13,876 nucleotides of DNA from Ramlibacter sp. (GCA_023701085.1 JAMPXR010000021.1:1-13876), one strand, 5' to 3'; positions 1 to 7,115 are shown, counted from the first letter of the stretch. Translations and numbers: made by a program. Notes: generated by a model from the letters alone, not told the origin.

Positions 1-1805
1 AGCATCAGCCACTTGAGGATTTCGCCGTGGTCCTCGTACGTGGGCAGGACCACCTTGCGGATGGGGGTGCCCGACAGGGACTTGGTGGTGAGCGCGGTGC
101 GGATCTCGCGATCGCGGATCTTCACGACGTATTCGTCGCCCGCGTAGGCCTGACGCATTTGCGGCCACTGCGCGAGCAGCTTGCTCGCCGCCGGGTCGAG
201 CCGCGCTTCGCGCTCCTGCGCGAGCCGCAGCACCGTCTTGCGGGCGCCGTCGCGCTCGGCGTCGTCTTCGTGCAGCATGCGCGCGGTCTCGCGCAATTGC
301 TGCAGTTCCCGCGCGAGGGCGGCCTGTTCGCGGGCGCGCTTCTTGTACCCGCGCACCGTGTCGCTGATCTCCGCCAGGTAGCGTGTGCGGCCGCCCGGAA
401 TCACCGGCGTCTGGTTGGTGCTGTGCCGCACGTTCGCGGCCGGCAGCATGCCGTCCTTCAGCTTTAGGCCCAGTTCGGCCAGGCGCGGCTTGAACGCCTG
501 GTACAAGGCGGTGACGCCGTCGTCGTTGAAGCGCGCCGCCATGGTGCCGAACACCGGCATGTCCTCGGGCCGCTTGCCGAAGGCTTCCTTGTTGCGCTGC
601 ACCTGCTTGGCGACGTCGCGCAACGCGTCGAGCGCGCCCTTGCGGTCGAACTTGTTGATCGCCACGAACTCGGCGAAGTCGAGCATGTCGATCTTTTCCA
701 GCTGGCTGGCGGCGCCGAATTCCGGCGTCATCACGTACACCGGGATGTCCACCAGCGGCGCGATCGCCGCGTCGCCCTGGCCGATGCCGGAGGTCTCCAC
801 GACGATCAGATCGAACCCGGCGGCCTTGGCGGCCGCGATCACGTCGGGCAGGGCGGCCGAGATCTCGCTGCCGAAGTCGCGCGTGGCCAATGAGCGCATG
901 AAAACGCGCGGACCCCCGTCGCCGGGCCGCCCCAAGACGGGGACGGCCCCCTCGGGGGGCAGCGCAGCGCCTTCGGGCGCAAGCGTGGGGGCACTTGACC
1001 TCCAGGGGCCGATCGCGTTCATGCGGATGCGGTCGCCCAGCAGGGCGCCGCCGGTCTTGCGCCGCGACGGATCGATGGAAATCACGGCCACGCGCAGGGT
1101 GTCGCCCTGGTCCAGCCGCAGGCGGCGGATCAGCTCGTCCGTGAGCGAGGACTTGCCGGCCCCGCCGGTGCCGGTGATGCCGACCACGGGAATGCGGCGC
1201 GACGCAGCCTCCTTCTTCACCGCCTCCATCAGCTTGGTGTCGGCGCTGCCGTTTTGCAGCGCCGTGATCCATTGGGCCAGGGCCCGCCAGTTCATCTCGC
1301 CGTGGCCCTGGATGGCCTTGATGTCCTTGGGCGCGTAGTCGCTCAGGTCCTTGTCGCATCGCATGACCATCTCGCCGATCATGCCGGCCAGCCCCATGCG
1401 CTGGCCGTCCTCCGGGCTGAAGATGCGGGCCACGCCATAGGCCTGCAGCTCGCGGATTTCCGGCGGCACGATGACGCCGCCGCCGCCGCCGAATACCTGG
1501 ATGTGCTCGCCGCCGCGCGACCTGAGCAGGTCCACCATGTACTTGAAATACTCGATGTGGCCGCCCTGGTAGGAGCTGACCGCGATGCCCTGCACGTCCT
1601 CCTGCAGCGCGGCGGTGACCACTTCGTCGACGCTGCGGTTGTGCCCCAGGTGGATGACTTCGGCGCCCATGCCCTGCAGGATGCGCCGCATGATGTTGAT
1701 CGCCGCGTCATGCCCGTCGAACAGGCTGGCGGCGGTGACGAAGCGCACCTTGTGGGTCGGGCGGTAGCTCGCGAGCGCCTTGAACTCGGCGGACAGGTCG
1801 GTCAT
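1..1805 (-). CDS. icmF: Fused isobutyryl-CoA mutase / G-protein chaperone (IcmF), N-terminal part
   Basis: Adenosylcobalamin-dependent mutase that interconverts isobutyryl-CoA and n-butyryl-CoA, with its own GTPase chaperone domain built in. The frame runs off the left edge, so 601 codons are visible of about 1,090 usual for the family. Domains in order: a B12-binding domain (about 18-150) with the DGH cobalt-ligand motif at residues 30-32 and a glycine run at 106-110; a MeaB-like G3E GTPase domain (about 205-450) with a P-loop at 212-219, switch II ETSGIGQ at 337-343 and the base-recognition motif NKFD at 384-387; a charged linker (about 475-560); then the start of the TIM-barrel mutase domain (LSGTPIRKV near 578). 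The ATG at 1805 has GGGGAG seven bases upstream. Residues of about 266-299 are a Gly/Pro/Ala-rich stretch encoded by a palindromic repeat, unlike the rest of the domain. The B12-GTPase-mutase order rules out ordinary methylmalonyl-CoA mutase, which lacks the internal GTPase. Confidence 0.93.
   Translation of the reverse strand, partial: MTDLSAEFKALASYRPTHKVRFVTAASLFDGHDAAINIMRRILQGMGAEVIHLGHNRSVDEVVTAALQEDVQGIAVSSYQGGHIEYFKYMVDLLRSRGGEHIQVFGGGGGVIVPPEIRELQAYGVARIFSPEDGQRMGLAGMIGEMVMRCDKDLSDYAPKDIKAIQGHGEMNWRALAQWITALQNGSADTKLMEAVKKEAASRRIPVVGITGTGGAGKSSLTDELIRRLRLDQGDTLRVAVISIDPSRRKTGGALLGDRIRMNAIGPWRSSAPTLAPEGAALPPEGAVPVLGRPGDGGPRVFMRSLATRDFGSEISAALPDVIAAAKAAGFDLIVVETSGIGQGDAAIAPLVDIPVYVMTPEFGAASQLEKIDMLDFAEFVAINKFDRKGALDALRDVAKQVQRNKEAFGKRPEDMPVFGTMAARFNDDGVTALYQAFKPRLAELGLKLKDGMLPAANVRHSTNQTPVIPGGRTRYLAEISDTVRGYKKRAREQAALARELQQLRETARMLHEDDAERDGARKTVLRLAQEREARLDPAASKLLAQWPQMRQAYAGDEYVVKIRDREIRTALTTKSLSGTPIRKVVLPTYEDHGEILKWLM
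911..999. repeat. REP-like multi-hairpin element inserted in frame in icmF
   Basis: About 90-100 bp of extremely GC-rich sequence with three adjacent hairpins: 926-947 (GCCGCCCC against GGGG-A-CGGC, one bulge), 946-960 (a C-run facing a G-run with a CTCG centre) and 967-980 (GCGCC-TTCG-GGCGC, perfect). CCCCC at 913-917 can pair with GGGGG at 987-991 as an outer stem. The reading frame passes through without a stop and encodes a low-complexity Ala/Pro/Gly/Glu segment. Elements of this look are, from memory, dispersed mostly between genes in Burkholderiales; no second copy lies in this window. Exact ends are uncertain; the non-family codons span roughly 909-1010. Confidence 0.7.
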
Positions 1806-1857
1806 GGGTGGTCTCCCCGAAGGCGCGGCCCCCGGGATGGTGATTCTCGGAGGCTTT

Positions 1858-1886
1858 ACCTTACTTGACGTTTACGTAAACGTCAA
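1858..1886 (-). promoter_or_regulatory. 22-bp perfect palindrome (operator) over a candidate icmF promoter
   Basis: Bases 1865-1886 form a perfect dyad with arms TTGACGTTTAC and GTAAACGTCAA. Read on the minus strand, the leftmost six bases (TTGACG, plus positions 1881-1886) make a good sigma-70 -35 box. After a 17-bp spacer, TAAGGT (1858-1863) is a weak -10. The icmF start lies about 50 bp further on. A dyad filling the -35 box and spacer is the usual geometry of a repressor site. The TTTACGTAAA core resembles, from memory, motifs of regulators of branched-chain amino acid and acyl-CoA breakdown such as LiuR (MerR family). The regulator gene is not in the window, so its identity is a guess; the palindrome itself is certain. 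Confidence 0.75.
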
Positions 1887-1914
1887 CTGGCACATCCCTG
1901 TCCGCCACGGCCGG

Positions 1915-3909
1915 CTACTTGTAGAGCAGCTCCGGCAGCCACAGGCCGATCTGCGGGAAGACATAGAGCAAGGTCAGCGCGATGACCTGGATGGCCATGA
2001 ACGGCAGCATGCCGGCGAAGATCTGGTTCAGCGTCACATGGGGCGGCGAGACGCCTTTCAGGTAGAACGCCGCCATCGCGACCGGCGGCGAGAGGAACGC
2101 CGTCTGCAGGTTCAGGGCCACCAGCAGGCCGAAGAACAGCGGATCGACGTTGAACTTCGCCAGCAGCGGTATGAAGATCGGCATGAAGATCACGATGATC
2201 TCGGTCCATTCGAGCGGCCAGCCCAGGATGAAGATGATGAACTGGCTCAGCAGCATGAACTGCAGGGTGTTCAGGCCCAGCGAGAGGACCCAGCGCTCGA
2301 TGATGTCCTGGCCGCCCAGCAGCGCGAAGGACGCGGAAAAGATGGACGATCCGACGAACAGCCAGCACACCATCGCGCTGGTCTTGGCCGTGAGGAACGA
2401 GGACTCCTTCATGATGCCGCCGAGTTCCTTCAGGGTCGTCACCAGGGGGTTGCCGCCATTGCGTTGCCTGGCCGCCTGGAACCGGTAGGCCGCGGTCAGC
2501 AGTACTCCACCGAAGGCCCCCACGGCCGCCGCTTCGGTGGGCGTTGCCAAACCGAACACGATGGAGCCGAGCACGCCGATGATGAGCACGGCCAGCGGGA
2601 AGAACGACGCCAGCAGCATTTTGAAAATCTCCAGGCGCTGCCAGTTCATCAGCCAAAAGACCAGCGCGATGCCGGCGGCGCCCAGCCCCAGGAAAACCCA
2701 GTACCAGGTCGGCGCCGGCACACGCTGCGGCTCCGCCGTTTCGGGTTTGGCCGCTTCAGCCGGTGTCGCCTCCTTGGCAGCCGCGACGGGCGTGGCGTTC
2801 GCGGGCGGCTCCTGTGCTCCGTCCGTATCCTTGGGCGGCTCCTGCAGTCCCGACGAGTCCCCCTGGGGCGGTTCGCCGAGCGAATCGGACTGCTCCGTGA
2901 ATTCCGGCTCCGCTTCAATGGCTCCGCCGGACTGGACCAGCCCGGTGGTGTCCACCCCGGCGACGGGTGCCGTTACGGCGTTGTAAGTCAAGGCGAGCAC
3001 CGCCGCGATGGCGATGGCCGGAAGCAGGGAAACAAACAACTGCCCGGCCACCCGCGGTTTGGAGAGCGTGCTGGCGCGCAGCGCACCCGCCAGGCCCACC
3101 AATGCGTTGCGGCTGCGCGTGGCCAGCGCATTCGACAGCGGGGGCAGTTCGACCGTGCGTTCGCTTTCGGACAGCGGCGGGGCGAGATGGGGCTTCCATT
3201 TGGCCATCAGGATGACATAGCCTACGTACAGGCCCGCCAGCATGATCCCGGGAAAGAAGGCGCCCGCGTAGAGCTTGACCACCGACACGCCGGCGGTCGC
3301 GCCGTAGACGATCAGCAGGACCGACGGCGGGATCAGGATGCCCAGGCAGCCGCCGGCGGTGATCGAGCCGGCCGCGATCTTGACGTTGTAGCCGGCGCGC
3401 AGCATGGCTGGAAACGCCAGCAGCCCCATCAGCGTCACGACCGCGCCGACAATGCCGGTCGCCGTCGCGAAGATCGCGCAGGTGACGATCGTCGCCACGG
3501 CCAGCGCCCCGGGCAGCCGCGACAGCGACAGGTGCAGGCTCTTGAACAGCCTTTCGATCAGGTTCGCGCGTTCGACCAGATAACCCATGAACACGAACAG
3601 CGGAACGGCGATCAGCACGTCGTTGGACATGACCGAGTAGGTGCGCTGCACCATCAGGTCGAGCACTTGCCGCACGGCAAGGTCCGGGTTGACGCTGCGG
3701 TAGGCCAGCCAGCCGAAAAACATGCCCATGCCCATGAGGGTGAAAGCGGTCGGAAAGCCCAGCATGATCGCGACCACGATCAGGGCAAGCATCAGCAGGC
3801 CCAGGTGCCCGTTGGTGATGGTGTCGGCCTGCAGCAGGACGACAGCGATGCCCGCCAGGATCAGCGCCATCAGCGAAAAGCCGAACCACAGTTCCTTGCG
3901 GATCTTCAT
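1915..3909 (-). CDS. TRAP transporter large permease (DctM/FcbT3-like)
   Basis: Membrane subunit of a tripartite ATP-independent periplasmic transporter; it carries the transport path and uses an ion gradient. The 664 residues hold many hydrophobic segments (for example 9-26, 35-66, 135-175, 189-235, 289-312, 401-421, 431-460, 510-531, 549-562, 570-585, 635-656). GGCLGILIPPSVLLIVYG (186-203) and the late LSPPVAM (606-612) are family signatures. Typical DctM proteins have about 425 residues. The extra length lies mostly in one hydrophilic region (about 240-400), including a long Pro/Glu/Ala-rich loop (about 313-400) with EPP at 346, 357 and 367. The chloroaromatic/mannitol type (FcbT3) is known for larger size, which fits. 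Its ATG overlaps the stop codon of the small-permease gene by 4 bp (ATGA), so translation is probably coupled. Confidence 0.92.
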   Translation of the reverse strand: MKIRKELWFGFSLMALILAGIAVVLLQADTITNGHLGLLMLALIVVAIMLGFPTAFTLMGMGMFFGWLAYRSVNPDLAVRQVLDLMVQRTYSVMSNDVLIAVPLFVFMGYLVERANLIERLFKSLHLSLSRLPGALAVATIVTCAIFATATGIVGAVVTLMGLLAFPAMLRAGYNVKIAAGSITAGGCLGILIPPSVLLIVYGATAGVSVVKLYAGAFFPGIMLAGLYVGYVILMAKWKPHLAPPLSESERTVELPPLSNALATRSRNALVGLAGALRASTLSKPRVAGQLFVSLLPAIAIAAVLALTYNAVTAPVAGVDTTGLVQSGGAIEAEPEFTEQSDSLGEPPQGDSSGLQEPPKDTDGAQEPPANATPVAAAKEATPAEAAKPETAEPQRVPAPTWYWVFLGLGAAGIALVFWLMNWQRLEIFKMLLASFFPLAVLIIGVLGSIVFGLATPTEAAAVGAFGGVLLTAAYRFQAARQRNGGNPLVTTLKELGGIMKESSFLTAKTSAMVCWLFVGSSIFSASFALLGGQDIIERWVLSLGLNTLQFMLLSQFIIFILGWPLEWTEIIVIFMPIFIPLLAKFNVDPLFFGLLVALNLQTAFLSPPVAMAAFYLKGVSPPHVTLNQIFAGMLPFMAIQVIALTLLYVFPQIGLWLPELLYK

Positions 3910-4529
3910 GGCCGGCCCTCCTCACGCGTGACCAGCCGGTCCAGCCCCGCGATGTCTTCGTCCTTGACATGGACCATTTCCTTGAGCTTGTCCACGTCGA
4001 CTTCTTCAACGTCTCGTGTGCGCGACGGCCATTCGCCCTGTTTGAGGCAGATCACGCACCGGATGATTTCCACGATGCCCTGGACCAGCAGGAACGCGCC
4101 CGCAATGGGCATCATCGTCTTGAACGGGTAGATCGGCGGCCCCTCGGCGGTGATGTTGGAGGTCTCGTGAATCGCCCAGGACTCCGCCGCGTAGAAGTAG
4201 CCGGCATACGTCATCGCGAAAACGCCCGGGATGAAGAACAGGATGTAGAGCACCAGGTCGATCGTCGCCTGCGTGCGCGGCCTGAAGAAGCCGTACAGGA
4301 CGTCGCCGCGAACATGGCCGCCCTTTGCCAGCGTGTAGGCGCCGGCCATCATGAACAGCGTGCCGTACATGATGATCATCACGTCGAACGCCCACGAATG
4401 CGGCTTGTCGAGCACGTAGCGGGAGAACACCTCCCAGGAGATCATGAAAGTGAGCGCCACGATCAGCCAGGAGAACGCCTGGCCGACGAAGGTGCTGATC
4501 GTGTCGATGGCCAGAAGTAGTTTTTGCAT
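3906..4529 (-). CDS. TRAP transporter small permease (DctQ/FcbT2-like)
   Basis: Small membrane subunit that pairs with the large permease. The 207 residues contain four hydrophobic segments (about 12-32, 47-68, 90-112 and 138-161), the EVFSRYVLDKP region after helix 1 (33-43) and the GGHVRGDVLY signature (70-79). A charged cytoplasmic tail of about 45 residues follows helix 4. The start chosen is the ATG at 4529 (MQKLLLAIDT), with a weak AGGCGG upstream. An in-frame ATG at 4559 would place the start inside the preceding terminator stem and encode a phenylalanine run from the T tract, so it is unlikely. The gene sits 71 bp downstream of the binding-protein gene and overlaps the large-permease gene by 4 bp. 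Confidence 0.9.
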   Translation of the reverse strand: MQKLLLAIDTISTFVGQAFSWLIVALTFMISWEVFSRYVLDKPHSWAFDVMIIMYGTLFMMAGAYTLAKGGHVRGDVLYGFFRPRTQATIDLVLYILFFIPGVFAMTYAGYFYAAESWAIHETSNITAEGPPIYPFKTMMPIAGAFLLVQGIVEIIRCVICLKQGEWPSRTRDVEEVDVDKLKEMVHVKDEDIAGLDRLVTREEGRP

Positions 4530-4545
4530 TTCTGCCGCCTGGTCG

Positions 4546-4579
4546 AAAAAAAAAGCCATCCGGACGGCGCCCGGATGGC
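4546..4579 (-). terminator. Intrinsic terminator between TRAP binding-protein and permease genes
   Basis: On the minus strand a perfect 9-bp stem (GCCATCCGG with CCGGATGGC, plus-strand arms 4555-4563 and 4571-4579) with a 7-base loop is followed directly by nine T residues (the A run at 4546-4554 on the plus strand). It begins about 20 bp after the binding-protein stop codon and ends 16 bp before the small-permease start. Such a site would let most transcripts stop after the binding-protein gene and only some read through, giving excess binding protein over permease. Confidence 0.9.
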
Positions 4580-4600
4580 CGATGCCACGTCGTAAAAGCC

Positions 4601-5731
4601 TCAGGCTTTCTTGGGAGCGGCCGGCTTGGCGCCGAAGAAGTGGGCGACCGCCATGCGACGGCTGACATAGGTGTCCTGGTCCCACTTGACCGCGCGCGAG
4701 GCGAAGGCCTTCTGCGACGCCACGATTTCCTTGAACAACGCATTCTCGGCGGATTTCTTTTCCAGAATCGCGTCCCACAGCTTCAGCTGTGTCTGCAGGA
4801 TGGAGTCCGGCGTCTTGTAGAACTTGACCTTGTCCTTGGTCTGCAGCTCGATGTAGTCCTTGGAATAGCGGTCGATCGCCTTCCACGACATGTCCGCCGA
4901 AGCGGCTTCAACGGCGTTCGCGATGATCGCCTTGAACTTGGGGTTCAGGGCGTCGTACTTCGGCTTGTTGAAGGTGATCTCGAAGGTTTCGGCGCTCTGG
5001 TGGTAGCTTTGCAGCATGCACACCTTGGACACGTCCGGGAAGCCCAGCACACGGTCCGAGGTGGCGTTGTTGAACTCGGCGCCATCCAGCAGGCCGCGGT
5101 CCAGCGCGGGAACGATATCGCCGCCGGGAAGGGCGTTGACGGCAGCACCCATGGCCGTGAAAAGGTCGATCGCCAGGCCGTTGGTGCGGAACTTGAGGCC
5201 CTTGAAATCTTCGGGCTTGGTGATCGGCTTCTTGAACCAGCCCAGGGGCTGCGTCGCCATCGGGCCGGTCAGGAAGGTCACCACATTGCCGCCGATCGAG
5301 GCGTACAGCTTGTCCAGCAATTCCTTGCCGCCGCCGTACTTGTGCCAGGCCAGCAGCATGTTGGCGTCCATGCCGAACGCGGGGCCGGAATTCCACAGCG
5401 CCAGCGCGTTCTGCTTGCCGTAGTTGTAACCCAGCACCCCGTGGCCCCCGTCCAGCGTGCCCTTGGACACCGCCTCGAGCAGGCCGAATGCCGGCACCAC
5501 GGCGCCGGCGGGCAGCACTTCGATCTTGAGTTCGCCGCCGGTCATGTCGTTGACCTTCTTGGCGAAGTCCAGCGCGTACTCGTGGAAGATATCCTTGGAC
5601 GGCCAGGTACTCTGGAAGCGCAGCGCGGTGACACCCTGGGCGCTGGCGATCATCGGCGCCGACATGGCGCCGGCGGCCGCCACGGCGCCTTTGAGCAGGC
5701 TGCGGCGGCGCGGAGTCTTGATTTCGGTCAT
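4601..5731 (-). CDS. TRAP transporter periplasmic substrate-binding protein (DctP family, FcbT1/TakP-like)
   Basis: Periplasmic solute receptor that hands substrate to the adjacent permeases. The 376 residues start with a twin-arginine signal (RRRSLLKG at 8-15, hydrophobic stretch to 28, likely cleavage after ASA at 29-31). The mature domain has features of the 2-oxoacid/chloroaromatic branch: GWFKKPI (164-170), GLKFR with R182 as the expected carboxylate-binding arginine, LPGGDI (201-206) and DGAEFNNATSD (216-226). The substrate is probably an organic monocarboxylate; TakP-type pockets usually show DATEW where this protein has DGAEF, so the ligand may differ. Two ATGs are possible. AGGAG abuts the one at 5740 but lies nine bases before the one at 5731, so 5731 was chosen. 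The gene leads the TRAP operon. Confidence 0.92.
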   Translation of the reverse strand: MTEIKTPRRRSLLKGAVAAAGAMSAPMIASAQGVTALRFQSTWPSKDIFHEYALDFAKKVNDMTGGELKIEVLPAGAVVPAFGLLEAVSKGTLDGGHGVLGYNYGKQNALALWNSGPAFGMDANMLLAWHKYGGGKELLDKLYASIGGNVVTFLTGPMATQPLGWFKKPITKPEDFKGLKFRTNGLAIDLFTAMGAAVNALPGGDIVPALDRGLLDGAEFNNATSDRVLGFPDVSKVCMLQSYHQSAETFEITFNKPKYDALNPKFKAIIANAVEAASADMSWKAIDRYSKDYIELQTKDKVKFYKTPDSILQTQLKLWDAILEKKSAENALFKEIVASQKAFASRAVKWDQDTYVSRRMAVAHFFGAKPAAPKKA

Positions 5732-5775
5732 GCTCTTCATCTCCTGTAAGTTGAAAGCGAAATTGTTAGCGAGCT

Positions 5776-5817
5776 ATCTTTGGGCCGGGGTGACCAGATG
5801 TGAAGGCGGGTTTTCAC
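5776..5817 (-). promoter_or_regulatory. Candidate promoter and inverted repeat ahead of the TRAP operon
   Basis: On the minus strand TTCACA (plus 5799-5804) and AAAGAT (plus 5776-5781) are 17 bp apart, a fair -35 and a weak -10. An inverted repeat with GTGAA (5800-5804) and TTCAC (5813-5817) overlaps the -35 box and could be a repressor site. The match is loose and short, so this is only a candidate. Confidence 0.3.
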
Positions 5818-5834
5818 CGACCATCAGCTTGCTG

Positions 5835-5860
5835 TCAGCCTTGCCGCGCGGCCGGGCTGA
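5835..5860. repeat. 26-bp imperfect palindrome in the divergent intergenic region
   Basis: TCAGCC (5835-5840) and GGCTGA (5855-5860) flank the exact 10-bp palindrome GCCGCGCGGC (5843-5852); only the two bases between arm and core on each side fail to match. It lies about 100 bp upstream of the TRAP binding-protein start and about 120 bp upstream of the dioxygenase-rhodanese start. It could be an operator for either gene or a hairpin. The rest of 5732-5981 has no credible gene. Confidence 0.5.
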
Positions 5861-5940
5861 GCTATGACCGAGGGCTCGCGGCACAGGGGCAAGCCGGGAG
5901 CCGCGCGGCGCCGTTCAGCCCATGGGTGCCGGGAGTGCCG

Positions 5941-5975
5941 CCGGAGTTCTACACTCCGGGTTCAGTTCACCGGAG
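5941..5975 (+). promoter_or_regulatory. Leader hairpin that may compete with a ribosome-binding-site hairpin
   Basis: CCGGAGT (5941-5947) and ACTCCGG (5953-5959) form a perfect 7-bp stem with a 5-base loop. The right arm (CTCCGG, 5954-5959) is also fully complementary to CCGGAG at 5970-5975, which contains the ribosome-binding site of the next gene (start 5982). The two pairings exclude each other. Whether the leader RNA includes both arms is unknown because the transcription start was not identified. Confidence 0.4.
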
Positions 5976-5981
5976 AACGCC

Positions 5982-7115
5982 ATGAACCCACCCATCCAAC
6001 TGGCCGACCCGGCATCCAGCACCTACACCTACCTGCTCGTCGACGAGGCGAGCCGCGAAGCGCTCATCATCGACCCGGTCGACGAACAGTTGGGCCGCGA
6101 CCTCGCGGTGCTGGCCGAACGGGGCCTGAAGCTGGCGTGGTCGCTGGAAACCCACGCGCATGCCGACCACATCACCAGCGCCGGTCTGCTGGCCGAGCAT
6201 GCCGGTGCCCGCACGGCCGCTCCAGAAGGCTGCGGCATCGGCACCGCCGCGGTGCAGCTCAAGCACGGCGACGTGGTGCGTTTCGGCGGCGAGCAGTTGA
6301 AGGCGCTGCACACGCCCGGGCACACAGCCGGCAGCATGAGCTATCTCTGGCGCGACCATGTGTTCACCGGCGACGCGTTGCTCATCAACGGCTGCGGCCG
6401 CACCGATTTCCAGTCCGGCAATGCCGCGGCGCTGTACCGCAGCATCACCGAAATACTGTTTGCCCTGCCGGACGCCACCACGGTCTGGCCGGCGCACGAC
6501 TACCAGGGGCGCAGCCATTCCACCATAGGCGCCGAAAAAGCCGGCAACGCGCGCATCGCCGGCAAGACGCTGGCGCAGTTCAAGGCGATCATGGACGAGT
6601 TGCACCTGCCCAAACCCAAGCGCATCGACGAAGCCGTGCCGGCCAACCTGAGCTCGGGGCTGCTGCGGCATGACGCGGGCGCGCCGGGCCTGGAGCCGGC
6701 GGCCCCGGGGCAGCCGCGGGCTGCCGAGGGCTACGCGGGCGACGTGCCGCCGCCACTGGCCTACGACTGGTGGTGCAAGGGCGAGGCCGTGCTGATCGAC
6801 GTGCGCAGCGACGCCGAGCGCGAATGGGTCGGCTTCGTGCCGGGCGCTGTGTCGCTCGCCTGGAAGCAGTGGCCCGGGATGGCCTTGAATGCGGCGTTCG
6901 ACGACGGCATCCGGGCGGCCGTTCCGCCGGGAAAGAAGGCGCTGCTGTTCTGCCGCAGCGGCGTGCGCTCCACGGCCGCGGCGCGGCGCGCCACCGAGCT
7001 GGGCATCGAGGCCTACAACATACTGGAAGGGTTCGAGGGCGATCCGGACGAACACGCGCATCGCGGGCGCCGTGGCGGCTGGCGCTATCACGGGCTGCCG
7101 TGGCGCCAGGGTTGA
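5982..7115 (+). CDS. Persulfide dioxygenase-rhodanese fusion protein
   Basis: The N-terminal half is an ETHE1-like metallo-beta-lactamase-fold persulfide dioxygenase, which oxidises glutathione persulfide to sulfite. THAHADH lies at 57-63, GHTAGS at 113-118, FTGDALLI at 128-135 and WPAHDYQG at 169-176; expected iron ligands are H58, H114 and D131. A Pro/Ala-rich linker (about 231-257) leads to a rhodanese domain with the active-site loop CRSGVRS (C324) and a C-terminal GGWRYHGLPW, which moves sulfane sulfur between thiols. Similar fusions (for example PRF of Burkholderia phytofirmans) are known from Burkholderiales. The ATG at 5982 follows CGGAGA by seven bases; an upstream ATG at 5922 would add a non-family tail across the leader hairpin and was not chosen. 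At 377 residues both domains are complete with all key residues. It is divergent from the TRAP operon. Confidence 0.92.
   Translation: MNPPIQLADPASSTYTYLLVDEASREALIIDPVDEQLGRDLAVLAERGLKLAWSLETHAHADHITSAGLLAEHAGARTAAPEGCGIGTAAVQLKHGDVVRFGGEQLKALHTPGHTAGSMSYLWRDHVFTGDALLINGCGRTDFQSGNAAALYRSITEILFALPDATTVWPAHDYQGRSHSTIGAEKAGNARIAGKTLAQFKAIMDELHLPKPKRIDEAVPANLSSGLLRHDAGAPGLEPAAPGQPRAAEGYAGDVPPPLAYDWWCKGEAVLIDVRSDAEREWVGFVPGAVSLAWKQWPGMALNAAFDDGIRAAVPPGKKALLFCRSGVRSTAAARRATELGIEAYNILEGFEGDPDEHAHRGRRGGWRYHGLPWRQG

Noticed and set aside
909..1010. The odd icmF segment as evidence that icmF is a pseudogene
   Set aside because: The frame is kept, no stop appears, and P-loop, switch II and NKxD motifs on both sides are intact, so a functional protein remains likely.
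1780..4131. A 783-codon open frame on the plus strand, opposite the TRAP large-permease gene
   Set aside because: Its product is Gln/Arg/His/Asp-rich without any recognisable domain, as expected when high-GC coding DNA is read antisense; the opposite strand encodes a clear membrane protein.
4530..4886. N-terminal extension of the small permease
   Set aside because: It would read antisense-like sequence through the end of the binding-protein gene and the terminator; family proteins begin near the ATG at 4529.
5741..5860. Sigma-54 promoter ahead of the TRAP operon
   Set aside because: No GG-N10-GC pair with the flanking TGGCAC/TTGCA-like bases was found; a weak sigma-70 candidate fits slightly better.
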